From contig JBCBJZ010000195.1 of NCBI GenBank assembly GCA_038522635.1, positions 1-5,182 of the forward strand: a stretch of DNA of 5,182 nt, read 5' to 3'. Source of the DNA: JBCBJZ01 sp038522635. Its GTDB lineage: Bacteria > Pseudomonadota > Alphaproteobacteria > Rhizobiales > Hyphomicrobiaceae. Positions 1 to 5,182 of this stretch are shown one piece after another. Under the pieces are notes generated by a model, which made no database searches, was not told the origin of the DNA, and saw only the letters and a list, made by a program, of their open reading frames with translations. Position numbers and translations under genes: made by a program. Position 1 is the stretch's first letter; the number at the start of each line of letters is the position of its first letter.

Positions 1-1717
1 GCGCGCGTGCATCGCGGACGAGACCAGTCAGATGCACCTTGGCGCCCGGCCGGTAAACGCCGCGTTCGGTAAAGAGGTACGCGTCCACCGCACCGGGTGC
101 AGGACGGCCCTTCACGCCGCGGTCGGTCAGATCGAATGGTGCCGTCGCAAGGCTCATGAAGGCGTAGTCGGCGCCATCGAACGCGCTGATCAAGGCGGGT
201 GCCATGCCACCTTCACCGCGGGCGAGCGCGGCGGGGAAACGGGCATAACCTTGGGCGTTGGTGACCGCTTCGCCCAGCACCTCATTGTTGCGCGCAACGA
301 GTTTCACGCGCACGCCTGGCTTCACCGCCGTCGTCTCCAACGAGCGCACAAAGGCGTGCACGCCGTTCGAGCCGGAAAAGGCGGTCAGGCCCAAGTCGGA
401 AACGATGAACCACTGGCTTGCGATTTTGCCGCTGTTTGCCCCCTTCGCGCCGGGCACGCGGGCGGTGATCAGGTAGGCCCCCGGCTTCAAACGCGGCAGC
501 GCATCGCTCACCGGGAAGGCGGTCGCCACATCCTTGTTGAGTACGCTGGCGACGTTCAGCGTGCCCTTATAGGCGCGTGCGCCCGTCCGCTTACGGATCT
601 CATCGAGCTGGTAGGACCAGACCGGTTTGCCGAACGTGCCCCCTTGTAGTGTGGTCGCAAGCGAACGGTCGGCCAGACGGAACACCTCAACCGCCACCGT
701 CTTCGCGTTGACGCTGATCAGCGGAATGCCCTGCTGACCCTTGTTCGGCAGTACGTAGTTGCGGCCCTTGAAGCGCACCGCCGGCGACCGGTCGCGCACG
801 TAGACGCCAAGATCAGCGCTTTTCAGCAGACGCTCGCCGATCCGCGAGGGGAGGCCCGCACGCACCTGCACGCTGTAGCGTTGCCCGTGACGCAAACCGC
901 TGATGCAGAGCCGTTGGCCGCTCGCCGTGACCGCCTGAGGATCAGCGCCGTTGACACGCACAAAGGTCGCGAAATCCGCTGCACCCTTGGCAAGCGCTTC
1001 AGAAAACCGCACGCACAGGCGGGGCTGCGCTGCATCCGACTGCACCTTGTAATTGACGATCCGGAAGCCCTTCTCCGCGCGCAACCGCTTGTAAGCGGCG
1101 CGCACCGCCGGCTGCTCGGCCAGCGCCAAGCTCGCTTTCAAAGCTTCCAGCGCCGGACGCCAGTAGGAACGTCGCTGCAGCGCCTTGCCCATGACGTGAA
1201 GCGCTTCGGCGCGGATCGCGTCGCGAGGGCTGAGCTGATAGGCACGGTAGGCCGACGCGCTGGCGTTAACCGGCAGATGATAGCGCTCGTTGCTGCGCCC
1301 GGCGTTCGGGCGAATGGCGAGCAGAGCACGGGCCAAGTTCAGCCACGCCACCGCATCGCGGCGGTTGGCAACCACCGCCATCGCAAGGTGCCGTGAGGCG
1401 CGTCGCGGATCGCGCCCGCGGGCGATCAGTTGGCGGGCCTGACGCTTCAACGCTTCGATGTCGCGCTGCCCCGGCTGCCAGTTCTTTTTCAAAAATGCTT
1501 CGTAACGGTCGGCATCCCGGGCCACCGTCTGGTTCTTAAAGGTCGCCGCTGAGGCTGGCGCGACCGCCAGCGTGGTCAGGGTGAACGTCGTCAAGGCGAG
1601 CGTGGTCAGGGCAAGCGAGGCCGCAGCACCAACACTTAACGCGAAGGGATGGGTTTTGAGCGAAGCGCGCAGCTCTCGGTGAAAAAGGAAAAACGGGGCA
1701 GGGCGTGGAAACAGCAT
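1..1717 (-). CDS. Alpha-2-macroglobulin family protein, N-terminal 572 residues (3' end outside window)
   Basis: An open minus-strand frame runs from an ATG at 1717 off the left edge. It encodes a large secreted protein of the bacterial alpha-2-macroglobulin family (YfhM/YfaS-like, COG2373). Such proteins are thought to trap proteases in the periplasm and are often encoded next to penicillin-binding protein 1C. Residues 1-57 resemble a Sec signal peptide: basic N-region, long Leu/Ala/Thr-rich core, probable cleavage after Ala-Ser-Ala 55-57. There is no lipobox cysteine, so a soluble periplasmic form is more likely than a lipoprotein. Residues 60-215 look helical and TPR-like. Beta-rich macroglobulin-type segments follow, with family landmarks SDLGLTAFSG (440-449) and TERGVYRPG (550-558), the latter typical of the A2M N-terminal (MG2) domain. 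The thioester region lies beyond the window and cannot be assessed. The start is supported by AAGGTGG at 1722-1728. An in-frame ATG at 1762 has no visible ribosome site. Family confidence is high; function is inferred. Confidence 0.9.
   Translation of the reverse strand, partial: MLFPRPAPFFLFHRELRASLKTHPFALSVGAAASLALTTLALTTFTLTTLAVAPASAATFKNQTVARDADRYEAFLKKNWQPGQRDIEALKRQARQLIARGRDPRRASRHLAMAVVANRRDAVAWLNLARALLAIRPNAGRSNERYHLPVNASASAYRAYQLSPRDAIRAEALHVMGKALQRRSYWRPALEALKASLALAEQPAVRAAYKRLRAEKGFRIVNYKVQSDAAQPRLCVRFSEALAKGAADFATFVRVNGADPQAVTASGQRLCISGLRHGQRYSVQVRAGLPSRIGERLLKSADLGVYVRDRSPAVRFKGRNYVLPNKGQQGIPLISVNAKTVAVEVFRLADRSLATTLQGGTFGKPVWSYQLDEIRKRTGARAYKGTLNVASVLNKDVATAFPVSDALPRLKPGAYLITARVPGAKGANSGKIASQWFIVSDLGLTAFSGSNGVHAFVRSLETTAVKPGVRVKLVARNNEVLGEAVTNAQGYARFPAALARGEGGMAPALISAFDGADYAFMSLATAPFDLTDRGVKGRPAPGAVDAYLFTERGVYRPGAKVHLTGLVRDARA
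1572..1616 (-). repeat. Three tandem 15-bp units inside the signal-peptide coding region
   Basis: On the plus strand the units are GTGGTCAGGGTGAAC (1572-1586), GTCGTCAAGGCGAGC (1587-1601) and GTGGTCAGGGCAAGC (1602-1616). Units 1 and 3 differ at two positions; the middle one is more diverged. The period is a multiple of three, so on the minus strand they encode successive five-residue blocks close to Leu-Ala-Leu-Thr-Thr that form the hydrophobic core of the export signal. A gain or loss of one unit would keep the frame. Confidence 0.75.
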
Positions 1718-1721
1718 CGGG

Positions 1722-1728
1722 CCACCTT
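1722..1728 (-). promoter_or_regulatory. Ribosome binding site of the alpha-2-macroglobulin gene
   Basis: Read on the minus strand this is AAGGTGG, separated from the ATG at 1717 by four bases (seven from the AAGG core). It favours 1717 over the in-frame ATG at 1762, which has no purine-rich site before it. Confidence 0.6.
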
Positions 1729-1893
1729 GGGTCAGGACATGGGACCGGTGCGGCGCTGTCATCGGTCCAAAGACCGAGGATGGAAAACGCAGAAATAACG
1801 AGAGGGTCAGCCGCACCCGTGAATGGGCGGCAAACGACCAACGGGTCGTGTCCAAACCGTGGCAGCAAAAAAGACTTATCTCGAAAAGGGGGG

Positions 1894-1918
1894 AAGTTGG
1901 CGGCAATTGCCGGAACTT
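1894..1918. repeat. Short inverted repeat centred on a 12-bp perfect palindrome
   Basis: CGGCAATTGCCG at 1901-1912 is a perfect palindrome, and the symmetry continues outwards with AAGTT (1894-1898) and AACTT (1914-1918), offset by one unpaired base. It lies about 180 bp upstream of the alpha-2-macroglobulin start. It could be a protein binding site or a remnant of the repeat cluster to its right; the sequence does not decide. Confidence 0.55.
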
Positions 1919-1934
1919 GCCGCGTCTTTCCGGC

Positions 1935-1998
1935 TAGATCATCGGGCGACCAATCGGGATCACCAAAGGTGAGCCCGACATCGCCCAAAGATGATCTA
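1935..1998. repeat. 64-bp two-tier hairpin element (REP/RPE-like palindrome)
   Basis: The outer arms are TAGATCATC plus GGGCGA (1935-1949) and TCGCCC, three unpaired A, then GATGATCTA (1981-1998): 15 paired bases. The inner arms are 1954-1964 and 1968-1978, pairing at 10 of 11 positions around a three-base AAA loop, with one A-G mismatch (1959/1973). Two nested stems in 64 bp in a non-coding gap are typical of dispersed palindromic elements in alphaproteobacterial intergenic regions. Copies elsewhere in the genome cannot be checked here. Confidence 0.75.
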
Positions 1999-2010
1999 AT
2001 CTTAAAGTGC

Positions 2011-2081
2011 AGAGCAACTTTGGCGCAAAGGCAAGGCGTGAGTGTTTAAGCCGGCGACTCGCACTTTGCGCCCGTTGCTCT
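2011..2081. repeat. 71-bp imperfect inverted repeat next to the first hairpin
   Basis: The left arm is AGAGCAAC (2011-2018), three unpaired T, then GGCGCAAAG (2022-2030). The right arm is CTTTGCGCC (2064-2072), one unpaired C, then GTTGCTCT (2074-2081), giving 17 paired bases around a 33-base middle with weak further pairing (GAGT 2040-2043 with ACTC 2057-2060). It begins 12 bp after the preceding hairpin and about 30 bp past the stop codon of the GlcG-like gene. The outer ends (AGAGCAAC versus AGATCATC) match at 6 of 8 positions, suggesting related elements. No T-run follows, so a simple terminator is unlikely. Confidence 0.7.
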
Positions 2082-2109
2082 AGCCAGCAAAAGACGCTTT
2101 GTTTCGCGG

Positions 2110-2568
2110 TTACGCGTTGGCTGAGGCGTTGTTCGCGCCGATGGCCATCAACGCTGCGCGGGCCACCGCTTCATCTTGCTGCGGTGAACCCGAGCCGACG
2201 CCGATCCCGCCGAGCAGTGCTTCGCCGACGATGATCGGCAAGCCGCCGCCGAGCCCGGTGACGTCGCCGCCTGAAGCCAAACCGACCGCGGTTCGCACAT
2301 GATCAGGGATGGCGGCGGACGGCACGCCCGTCGAGGCCGCGGTCAACGCCTTGGCCCGCGCGGTCTTGAGGCTCAAAAACTTCGCGCCGCGCATCCGAAA
2401 CATGCAAAGCGATGCGCCGCTCGCATCGACGATCACGATGCACTGCGGCTGGTTGATCCGCACAGCTTCATCAACGCCCGCGCGGAGCATAGCCATCACC
2501 GCCGCATCGGTAAGCGCCACGGACGCCTCGACCACGGTCAACTTGTTCTTGTCATTCATGTCGTTCAC
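2110..2568 (-). CDS. GlcG/HbpS-like protein (DUF336 family)
   Basis: A 152-residue protein of the GlcG/HbpS family (Pfam PF03928, often labelled heme-binding or haem-degrading domain); the length suits a single-domain member. Family features are visible: VIVDASG (46-51 and following), an RMRGAKFLSLKTARAKA helix region (58-73), GLGGGLPI (105-112) and the glycine-rich GGIGVGSGSPQQDEAVA (120-136). There is no signal peptide or membrane segment, so it is probably cytoplasmic. The family is small and oligomeric, and its biochemical role is unsettled; members occur near glycolate, diol and sugar-acid genes. The GTG start at 2568 overlaps the TGA of the lactonase gene (GTGA), which indicates translational coupling. 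A possible alternative is the ATG at 2559, three codons in. It is the last gene of the three-gene unit, so a role in the lactonase pathway is likely but unproven. Confidence 0.88.
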   Translation of the reverse strand: MNDMNDKNKLTVVEASVALTDAAVMAMLRAGVDEAVRINQPQCIVIVDASGASLCMFRMRGAKFLSLKTARAKALTAASTGVPSAAIPDHVRTAVGLASGGDVTGLGGGLPIIVGEALLGGIGVGSGSPQQDEAVARAALMAIGANNASANA

Positions 2569-3467
2569 GGCCCTTGCACCCCTCGCCGGTTCAGCACGAT
2601 CCGGTAGACGCTGGTCGTCGCCGTAATGAACAACTCATGCTTCGCGCGGCCGCCGAAACAGACATTCGAGACCAACTCGGGCACCAAGATCTTTCCCAGC
2701 CGTCGCCCATCGGGCGCGATGCAGTGGACACCGTCCGCGGCCGATGACCAACTGTTGCCATCGCTATCGACGCGGAAGCCGTCGGCGGCTCCGGGATCGA
2801 TTGTGTGGAACACGTCGCCCCCGGTCAGCCGCCCCTGCGCGTCGACGTCGAACGCCCTGATATGGCGGCGCGCGTCCGCATCGAACATTGCGCCGGTGTC
2901 AGCGACGTACAATCGGCTTTCATCCGGTGAAAACGCCAGACCGTTCGGGCCCGCGAAGTCGTCGCAAACGACGGCCAGATCACCTGTCTTGGGGTCGAAG
3001 CGATAGACGTTGCATGGCAGCTCCTGCTCAGCCGCAAAGCCCTCGTAATTCGTCTTGATGCCGTAGTGCGGGTCGGAGAACCACACGGTGCCATCGGCCT
3101 TCACGACGACATCATTCGGCGAGTTCAGCCGCTTTCCCTGGAAGCGATCGACAAGCACAGTGATGCGGCCGTCCAACTCGGTGCGCGTCACCCGCCGCGT
3201 GCCGTGTTCGCAGGTGATCAGCCGACCCTCGCGATCGCGCGTGTTGCCGTTCGCGTAATGCGACGGCGCACGGAACGCACTGACGCCGCCATCCGGCGTC
3301 CAACGCATGATGCGGTTGTTTGGGATATCGGAGAACAGCAAGTAGCCGCCATCGCCGAACCACACGGGACCTTCGACCCAGTCGAAACCCGTCGCGATCT
3401 GCTTCACCGGCGCGTTGCCAAGGACATAGGTCTCGAACACCGGATCGGAAGCTGCAAAAAACGTCAT
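2565..3467 (-). CDS. SMP-30/gluconolactonase-like sugar lactonase
   Basis: A 300-residue protein of the SMP-30/gluconolactonase/LRE-like family (PF08450), a six-bladed beta-propeller that hydrolyses aldonolactones to aldonic acids using one divalent metal. Expected metal-site and active-site residues are present: Glu32 in WVEGPVW, Asn118 in SPNDVVV, Asn175 in GPNGLAFSPDE and Asp229 in AADGFRVDSDG. The DGTVWFSDPHYG stretch and the C-terminal LFITATTSVYRI are also typical. The length is normal and nothing looks truncated. There is no signal peptide, so it probably acts in the cytoplasm on an imported or internally made lactone. The start is firm: minus-strand AGAGAGG (3474-3480) sits six bases before the ATG. 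That ATG overlaps the TGA of the upstream regulator (ATGA), and the stop overlaps the next gene's GTG. The natural lactone (gluconate-, galactonate-, arabinonate-type or other) cannot be read from the sequence. Confidence 0.93.
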   Translation of the reverse strand: MTFFAASDPVFETYVLGNAPVKQIATGFDWVEGPVWFGDGGYLLFSDIPNNRIMRWTPDGGVSAFRAPSHYANGNTRDREGRLITCEHGTRRVTRTELDGRITVLVDRFQGKRLNSPNDVVVKADGTVWFSDPHYGIKTNYEGFAAEQELPCNVYRFDPKTGDLAVVCDDFAGPNGLAFSPDESRLYVADTGAMFDADARRHIRAFDVDAQGRLTGGDVFHTIDPGAADGFRVDSDGNSWSSAADGVHCIAPDGRRLGKILVPELVSNVCFGGRAKHELFITATTSVYRIVLNRRGVQGP

Positions 3468-4561
3468 CGTTCGCCTCTCTTGCCGCGCGCCCTGCGACGC
3501 GTCGAAGTGCTGCCACGCAGGATGGGGCTTGCTGGCACCAGCACGGTCTGCGGCTCTAGCGTGGCCCCGCGCGCCTGCGCCTCGCGCAATTCCAGAATGA
3601 GTTCGCCGGTCAACCGGCCGATGGCCGACGCGTCCACGGCCACCGTGGTGAGGTCCGGCACTGACACGCGCGACACATCGAAGTCCCCGAACCCGGCAAC
3701 CGCAAGCTGCTGCGGCACGTCAATGCCGAGCCTCTGCGCTTCAGCCTGAACGCCAAACGCGCAAGGGTCAGAGACGCACAGCACCACCTCGGTGTCGGGC
3801 CAGCGATCCAGAATTTCCGGCAGAGCGCGAGCGCCCTGCTGCATGGTGATCGGCGGTCGGGTGAATCGCACGATCCGGCTGTCATCGAGCCCCGCCCGCT
3901 TAAGCGCGCGACGAAAACCCGACCGTCGCGCCGCGCCGCGCGTGTTGCGATCAGCCGCTTCGCCGAGCAAGCAAAACCTGGTGTAGCCCTGATCGATCAG
4001 GCGTTGCGCCAGAGCGGCGGCGGCATCAACATTCGAGAAGCCGACCACATGGCCGAGCGGCTTTGCCGGCGTTTCCCAAATCTGGATGGTCGGAACATCG
4101 GCGTTTTCGATCAGCTGCAGCGTTGACTTGTCATGACCGTCATAGGTCAGCACCACCGCTTCTGGCCGACGCCGCAGCATCATCTCAAGGAGCTGTCGTT
4201 CTTTCGCATCATCGTACTCCGTATGCGCGATCAGCACCTGCAGCCCCGCTGGCGCAACCGCAGTGGACAGTGCCCCGACGGTGTCTGCAAAGTGCGGATT
4301 GTTGAGCGATGGCACCATCGTCGCGATCACACCGGACCGCTGCGATGCGAGCCCACTTGCAAGCTGATCGGGCACGTAGCCCAAGTCTTTCACGACCCGC
4401 AACACGTGCTCGCGGGTATCCCGCGCCACAGGCGAATTTTCCCGCAGCGAACGCGAGACCGTGATCGGCGAGACGCCGGCCGCCTGCGCAACATCGCTCA
4501 TCCGGAGGCGTCGTTTACCGGCAGGCCGACGCGGCACGGTGCGCTTGGGTCTGTTCGCCAT
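3464..4561 (-). CDS. LacI-family transcriptional repressor, GntR (gluconate)-like
   Basis: A 365-residue LacI/GalR-family regulator. After a basic tail (residues 1-19), the helix-turn-helix covers about 20-64: RMSDVAQAAGVSPITVSRSLR, with recognition helix near 32-40, then the hinge region YVPDQLASGLAS (62-73). Residues about 76-350 form the periplasmic-binding-like effector domain, with typical blocks SLNNPHFAD (85-93), GFSNVDAAAALAQRLIDQGY (174-193) and AVAGFGDFDVSR (287-298). The DNA-binding part resembles gluconate repressors of the GntR subgroup, so a sugar-acid effector is likely (inference). The C-terminus is unusually basic (RRRARGKRGER). The ATG at 4561 follows GAGGGA (4564-4569, minus strand). 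It is first in the unit, overlapping the lactonase gene by 4 nt, and is divergent from the transporter ATPase. A palindromic operator lies in the shared control region, so autoregulation and control of the transporter are probable. Confidence 0.93.
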   Translation of the reverse strand: MANRPKRTVPRRPAGKRRLRMSDVAQAAGVSPITVSRSLRENSPVARDTREHVLRVVKDLGYVPDQLASGLASQRSGVIATMVPSLNNPHFADTVGALSTAVAPAGLQVLIAHTEYDDAKERQLLEMMLRRRPEAVVLTYDGHDKSTLQLIENADVPTIQIWETPAKPLGHVVGFSNVDAAAALAQRLIDQGYTRFCLLGEAADRNTRGAARRSGFRRALKRAGLDDSRIVRFTRPPITMQQGARALPEILDRWPDTEVVLCVSDPCAFGVQAEAQRLGIDVPQQLAVAGFGDFDVSRVSVPDLTTVAVDASAIGRLTGELILELREAQARGATLEPQTVLVPASPILRGSTSTRRRARGKRGER

Positions 4562-4659
4562 TGTCCCTCAATTTGACCAATCCGGCATCGCGCGATCACG
4601 CTCGCCCGATACAGCTTTCGATGCAGCTTGACGCCCAAAACAAAACGCAGGCTTGCGGA

Positions 4660-4687
4660 TTGTTCAAGTCGATGGTAGCGCTATCAT
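4660..4687 (+). promoter_or_regulatory. Candidate promoter of the ABC transporter operon
   Basis: A -10-like TATCAT at 4682-4687 (5 of 6 to TATAAT) follows a weak -35-like TTGTTC at 4660-4665 (3 of 6 to TTGACA) with a 16-bp spacer. A transcript would begin near 4694-4696, about 55 nt before the GTG. The -10 is the right half of the palindromic operator, so a bound repressor would block polymerase. Confidence 0.4.
4672..4687. promoter_or_regulatory. Putative LacI/GntR-type operator
   Basis: ATGGTAGCGCTATCAT is a 16-bp inverted repeat, symmetric at 7 of 8 pairs, with a central CG as in many LacI-family operators. It fits the ATGTTA-N4-TAACAT form known for the E. coli gluconate repressor GntR at 10 of 12 fixed positions. 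It lies 111 bp upstream of the repressor start and 63 bp upstream of the ATPase start, and overlaps the likely -10 of the transporter promoter. The natural ligand is the LacI-family protein encoded alongside (inference). Confidence 0.72.
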
Positions 4688-4735
4688 AAATGCAGCAGCG
4701 GCGCCAGATCGCAGCGCATGGGGAAACGTCAAGTC

Positions 4736-4742
4736 GGGAGGT
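4736..4742 (+). promoter_or_regulatory. Strong ribosome binding site that fixes the ATPase start
   Basis: GGGAGGT contains the full GGAGG core (4737-4741), nine bases before the GTG at 4751. It decides in favour of GTG over the in-frame ATG at 4718, which has no comparable site and whose reading frame would run through this sequence. Confidence 0.8.
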
Positions 4743-4750
4743 ATAACCTC

Positions 4751-5182
4751 GTGCCAGAAATCAGGCTCGAGCGGCTGGTCAAGCGTTACGGCGACGTCGA
4801 AGTCCTGCACGGTGTTGACCTTGAGCTGGCGGATAAGGAATTCACCGTTCTCGTCGGTCCATCCGGTTGCGGGAAATCCACGACATTACGAATGATCGCC
4901 GGCCTCGAAACGGTTTCCGAGGGCGATATCTTTTTCGATAATCAGCGTGTCACCGACGTCGCACCGAAAGACCGGAACATCGCCATGGTGTTTCAGGACT
5001 ATGCGCTTTACCCGCATATGAACATCGCGAAGAATATGTCCTTCGCGTTGCGCCTGAAGCGCACACCCCAAAATATTATCGATACCAAAGTACGCGAAGT
5101 TGCCGCGATGCTGAACATCGAGCAGCTTTTGAACCGCAAGCCGGCGGAATTGTCGGGCGGCCAGCGTCAGCGCGTTGCGATG
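4751..5182 (+). CDS. Sugar ABC transporter ATP-binding protein, UgpC/MalK-like, N-terminal 144 residues
   Basis: The nucleotide-binding subunit of a carbohydrate-type (CUT1-like) ABC importer, cut by the right edge. It powers solute uptake by ATP hydrolysis at the cytoplasmic face of the inner membrane. Visible motifs are Walker A GPSGCGKST (36-44), Q-loop Gln82 in VFQDYALYPHM (80-90) and the ABC signature LSGGQRQRVAM (134-144). Walker B, the H-loop and the C-terminal regulatory domain lie outside the window. Sequences such as VLVGPSGCGKSTTLRMIAGLE and KDRNIAMVFQDYALYPHM are typical of the UgpC/MsmK/MalK group, which serves sugars, sugar alcohols and glycerol-3-phosphate, so the substrate cannot be assigned. 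The start is GTG, with GGGAGGT nine bases upstream. It is divergent from the LacI-type repressor and downstream of the palindromic operator, so it is probably the first gene of a transporter operon induced by the repressor's ligand. Confidence 0.95.
   Translation, partial: MPEIRLERLVKRYGDVEVLHGVDLELADKEFTVLVGPSGCGKSTTLRMIAGLETVSEGDIFFDNQRVTDVAPKDRNIAMVFQDYALYPHMNIAKNMSFALRLKRTPQNIIDTKVREVAAMLNIEQLLNRKPAELSGGQRQRVAM

Larger units (their letters stand above)
1718..2109. other. Gene-free intergenic region with three inverted repeats
   Basis: This gap separates the start of the alpha-2-macroglobulin gene from the end of the GlcG-like gene. No convincing coding frame is seen: the open frames here have no recognisable domain and overlap real genes or hairpins. 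It must contain the promoter of the alpha-2-macroglobulin gene, but I could not pick a clear -35/-10 pair on the minus strand. A small hairpin with a six-base stem (ACGACC 1834-1839 and GGTCGT 1844-1849) lies in the likely leader. Three larger inverted repeats at 1894-2081 are listed separately. None is followed by a clear T-run, so none can be called a classic rho-independent terminator, although the structures just past the GlcG-like gene could slow or protect transcript ends. Confidence 0.7.
4562..4750. promoter_or_regulatory. Divergent control region between repressor and transporter operons
   Basis: This 189-bp gap must hold both outward promoters. It contains a LacI-type palindrome, a plausible plus-strand promoter and the ribosome site of the ATPase gene. 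For the minus-strand promoter only a weak candidate is visible: TTGAAC (4662-4667) as -35 with a poor -10 (TTTGTT, 4639-4644). No small gene is supported here. Confidence 0.7.

Noticed and set aside
32..649. Plus-strand open frame of 205 codons opposite the alpha-2-macroglobulin gene
   Set aside because: Its translation is low-complexity with no recognisable domain, while the opposite strand encodes a clear family protein across the whole span. It is a GC-rich antisense shadow.
881..1396. Plus-strand open frame of 171 codons
   Set aside because: It lies antisense within the alpha-2-macroglobulin gene, is rich in Arg/Ala/His, and has no domain features.
1536..1988. Minus-strand open frame of 150 codons covering the intergenic gap
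   Set aside because: It overlaps the signal-peptide region of the alpha-2-macroglobulin gene in another frame and runs through the hairpin element. It has no family features, and the alternative frame has the signal peptide and ribosome site.
1705..2049. Plus-strand open frame of 114 codons in the intergenic gap
   Set aside because: Its codons are largely supplied by the inverted repeats, there is no good ribosome site, and the protein has no recognisable features.
2011..2081. Rho-independent terminator for the three-gene unit
   Set aside because: The stem is interrupted, the loop region is 33 bases long, and no T-run follows on the minus strand.
3066..3749. Plus-strand open frame of 227 codons
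   Set aside because: It is antisense across the junction of the lactonase and repressor genes, both of which are well supported on the minus strand.
4133..4576. Plus-strand open frame of 147 codons
   Set aside because: It is antisense to the DNA-binding end of the LacI-type repressor and has no independent support.
4587..4596. Perfect 10-bp palindrome ATCGCGCGAT near the repressor start
   Set aside because: The symmetry does not extend beyond ten bases, and such CG-rich palindromes are common by chance in DNA of this composition; the 16-bp site at 4672 is a better operator.
4718..4750. ATG at 4718 as the start of the ABC ATPase
   Set aside because: It is in frame, but it lacks a ribosome site and would place the strong GGGAGGT inside the coding region; family proteins begin close to the residue encoded at 4751.

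Overview
The window looks like chromosomal DNA of a GC-rich alphaproteobacterium, probably Hyphomicrobiales (rhizobia-like). This rests on the codon use, the style of the alpha-2-macroglobulin and UgpC-type ATPase sequences, and palindromic intergenic elements resembling those common in that order. The genus cannot be named from the sequence alone. I see no RNA genes, insertion sequences or CRISPR arrays.

Layout: (1) 1-1717, minus strand: the first 572 residues of a large exported alpha-2-macroglobulin family protein, cut by the left edge. Its signal peptide core contains three in-frame copies of a 15-bp tandem repeat. (2) 1718-2109: a gene-free gap with three inverted repeats, two of them large and similar at their ends. 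(3) 2110-4561, minus strand: a tightly packed three-gene unit transcribed right to left, consisting of a LacI/GntR-type repressor, an SMP-30/gluconolactonase-like lactonase and a GlcG/HbpS-like (DUF336) protein. Each junction overlaps by 4 nt (ATGA, then GTGA), so translation is probably coupled. (4) 4562-4750: a divergent control region with a 16-bp near-perfect palindrome of LacI-family type over a plausible promoter. (5) 4751-5182, plus strand: the first 144 residues of a sugar-type ABC transporter ATPase, cut by the right edge.

Working model (inference): the repressor binds the palindrome and controls the divergent transporter, and probably its own operon. The transporter would import a sugar, sugar acid or lactone, and the lactonase would open a sugar lactone in the cytoplasm. 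The GlcG-like protein has no firmly known role, but its overlap with the lactonase gene suggests the same pathway. The alpha-2-macroglobulin gene is a separate unit concerned with the cell envelope. The best leads are the palindromic operator, the coupled lactonase-GlcG pair and the paired intergenic hairpins.
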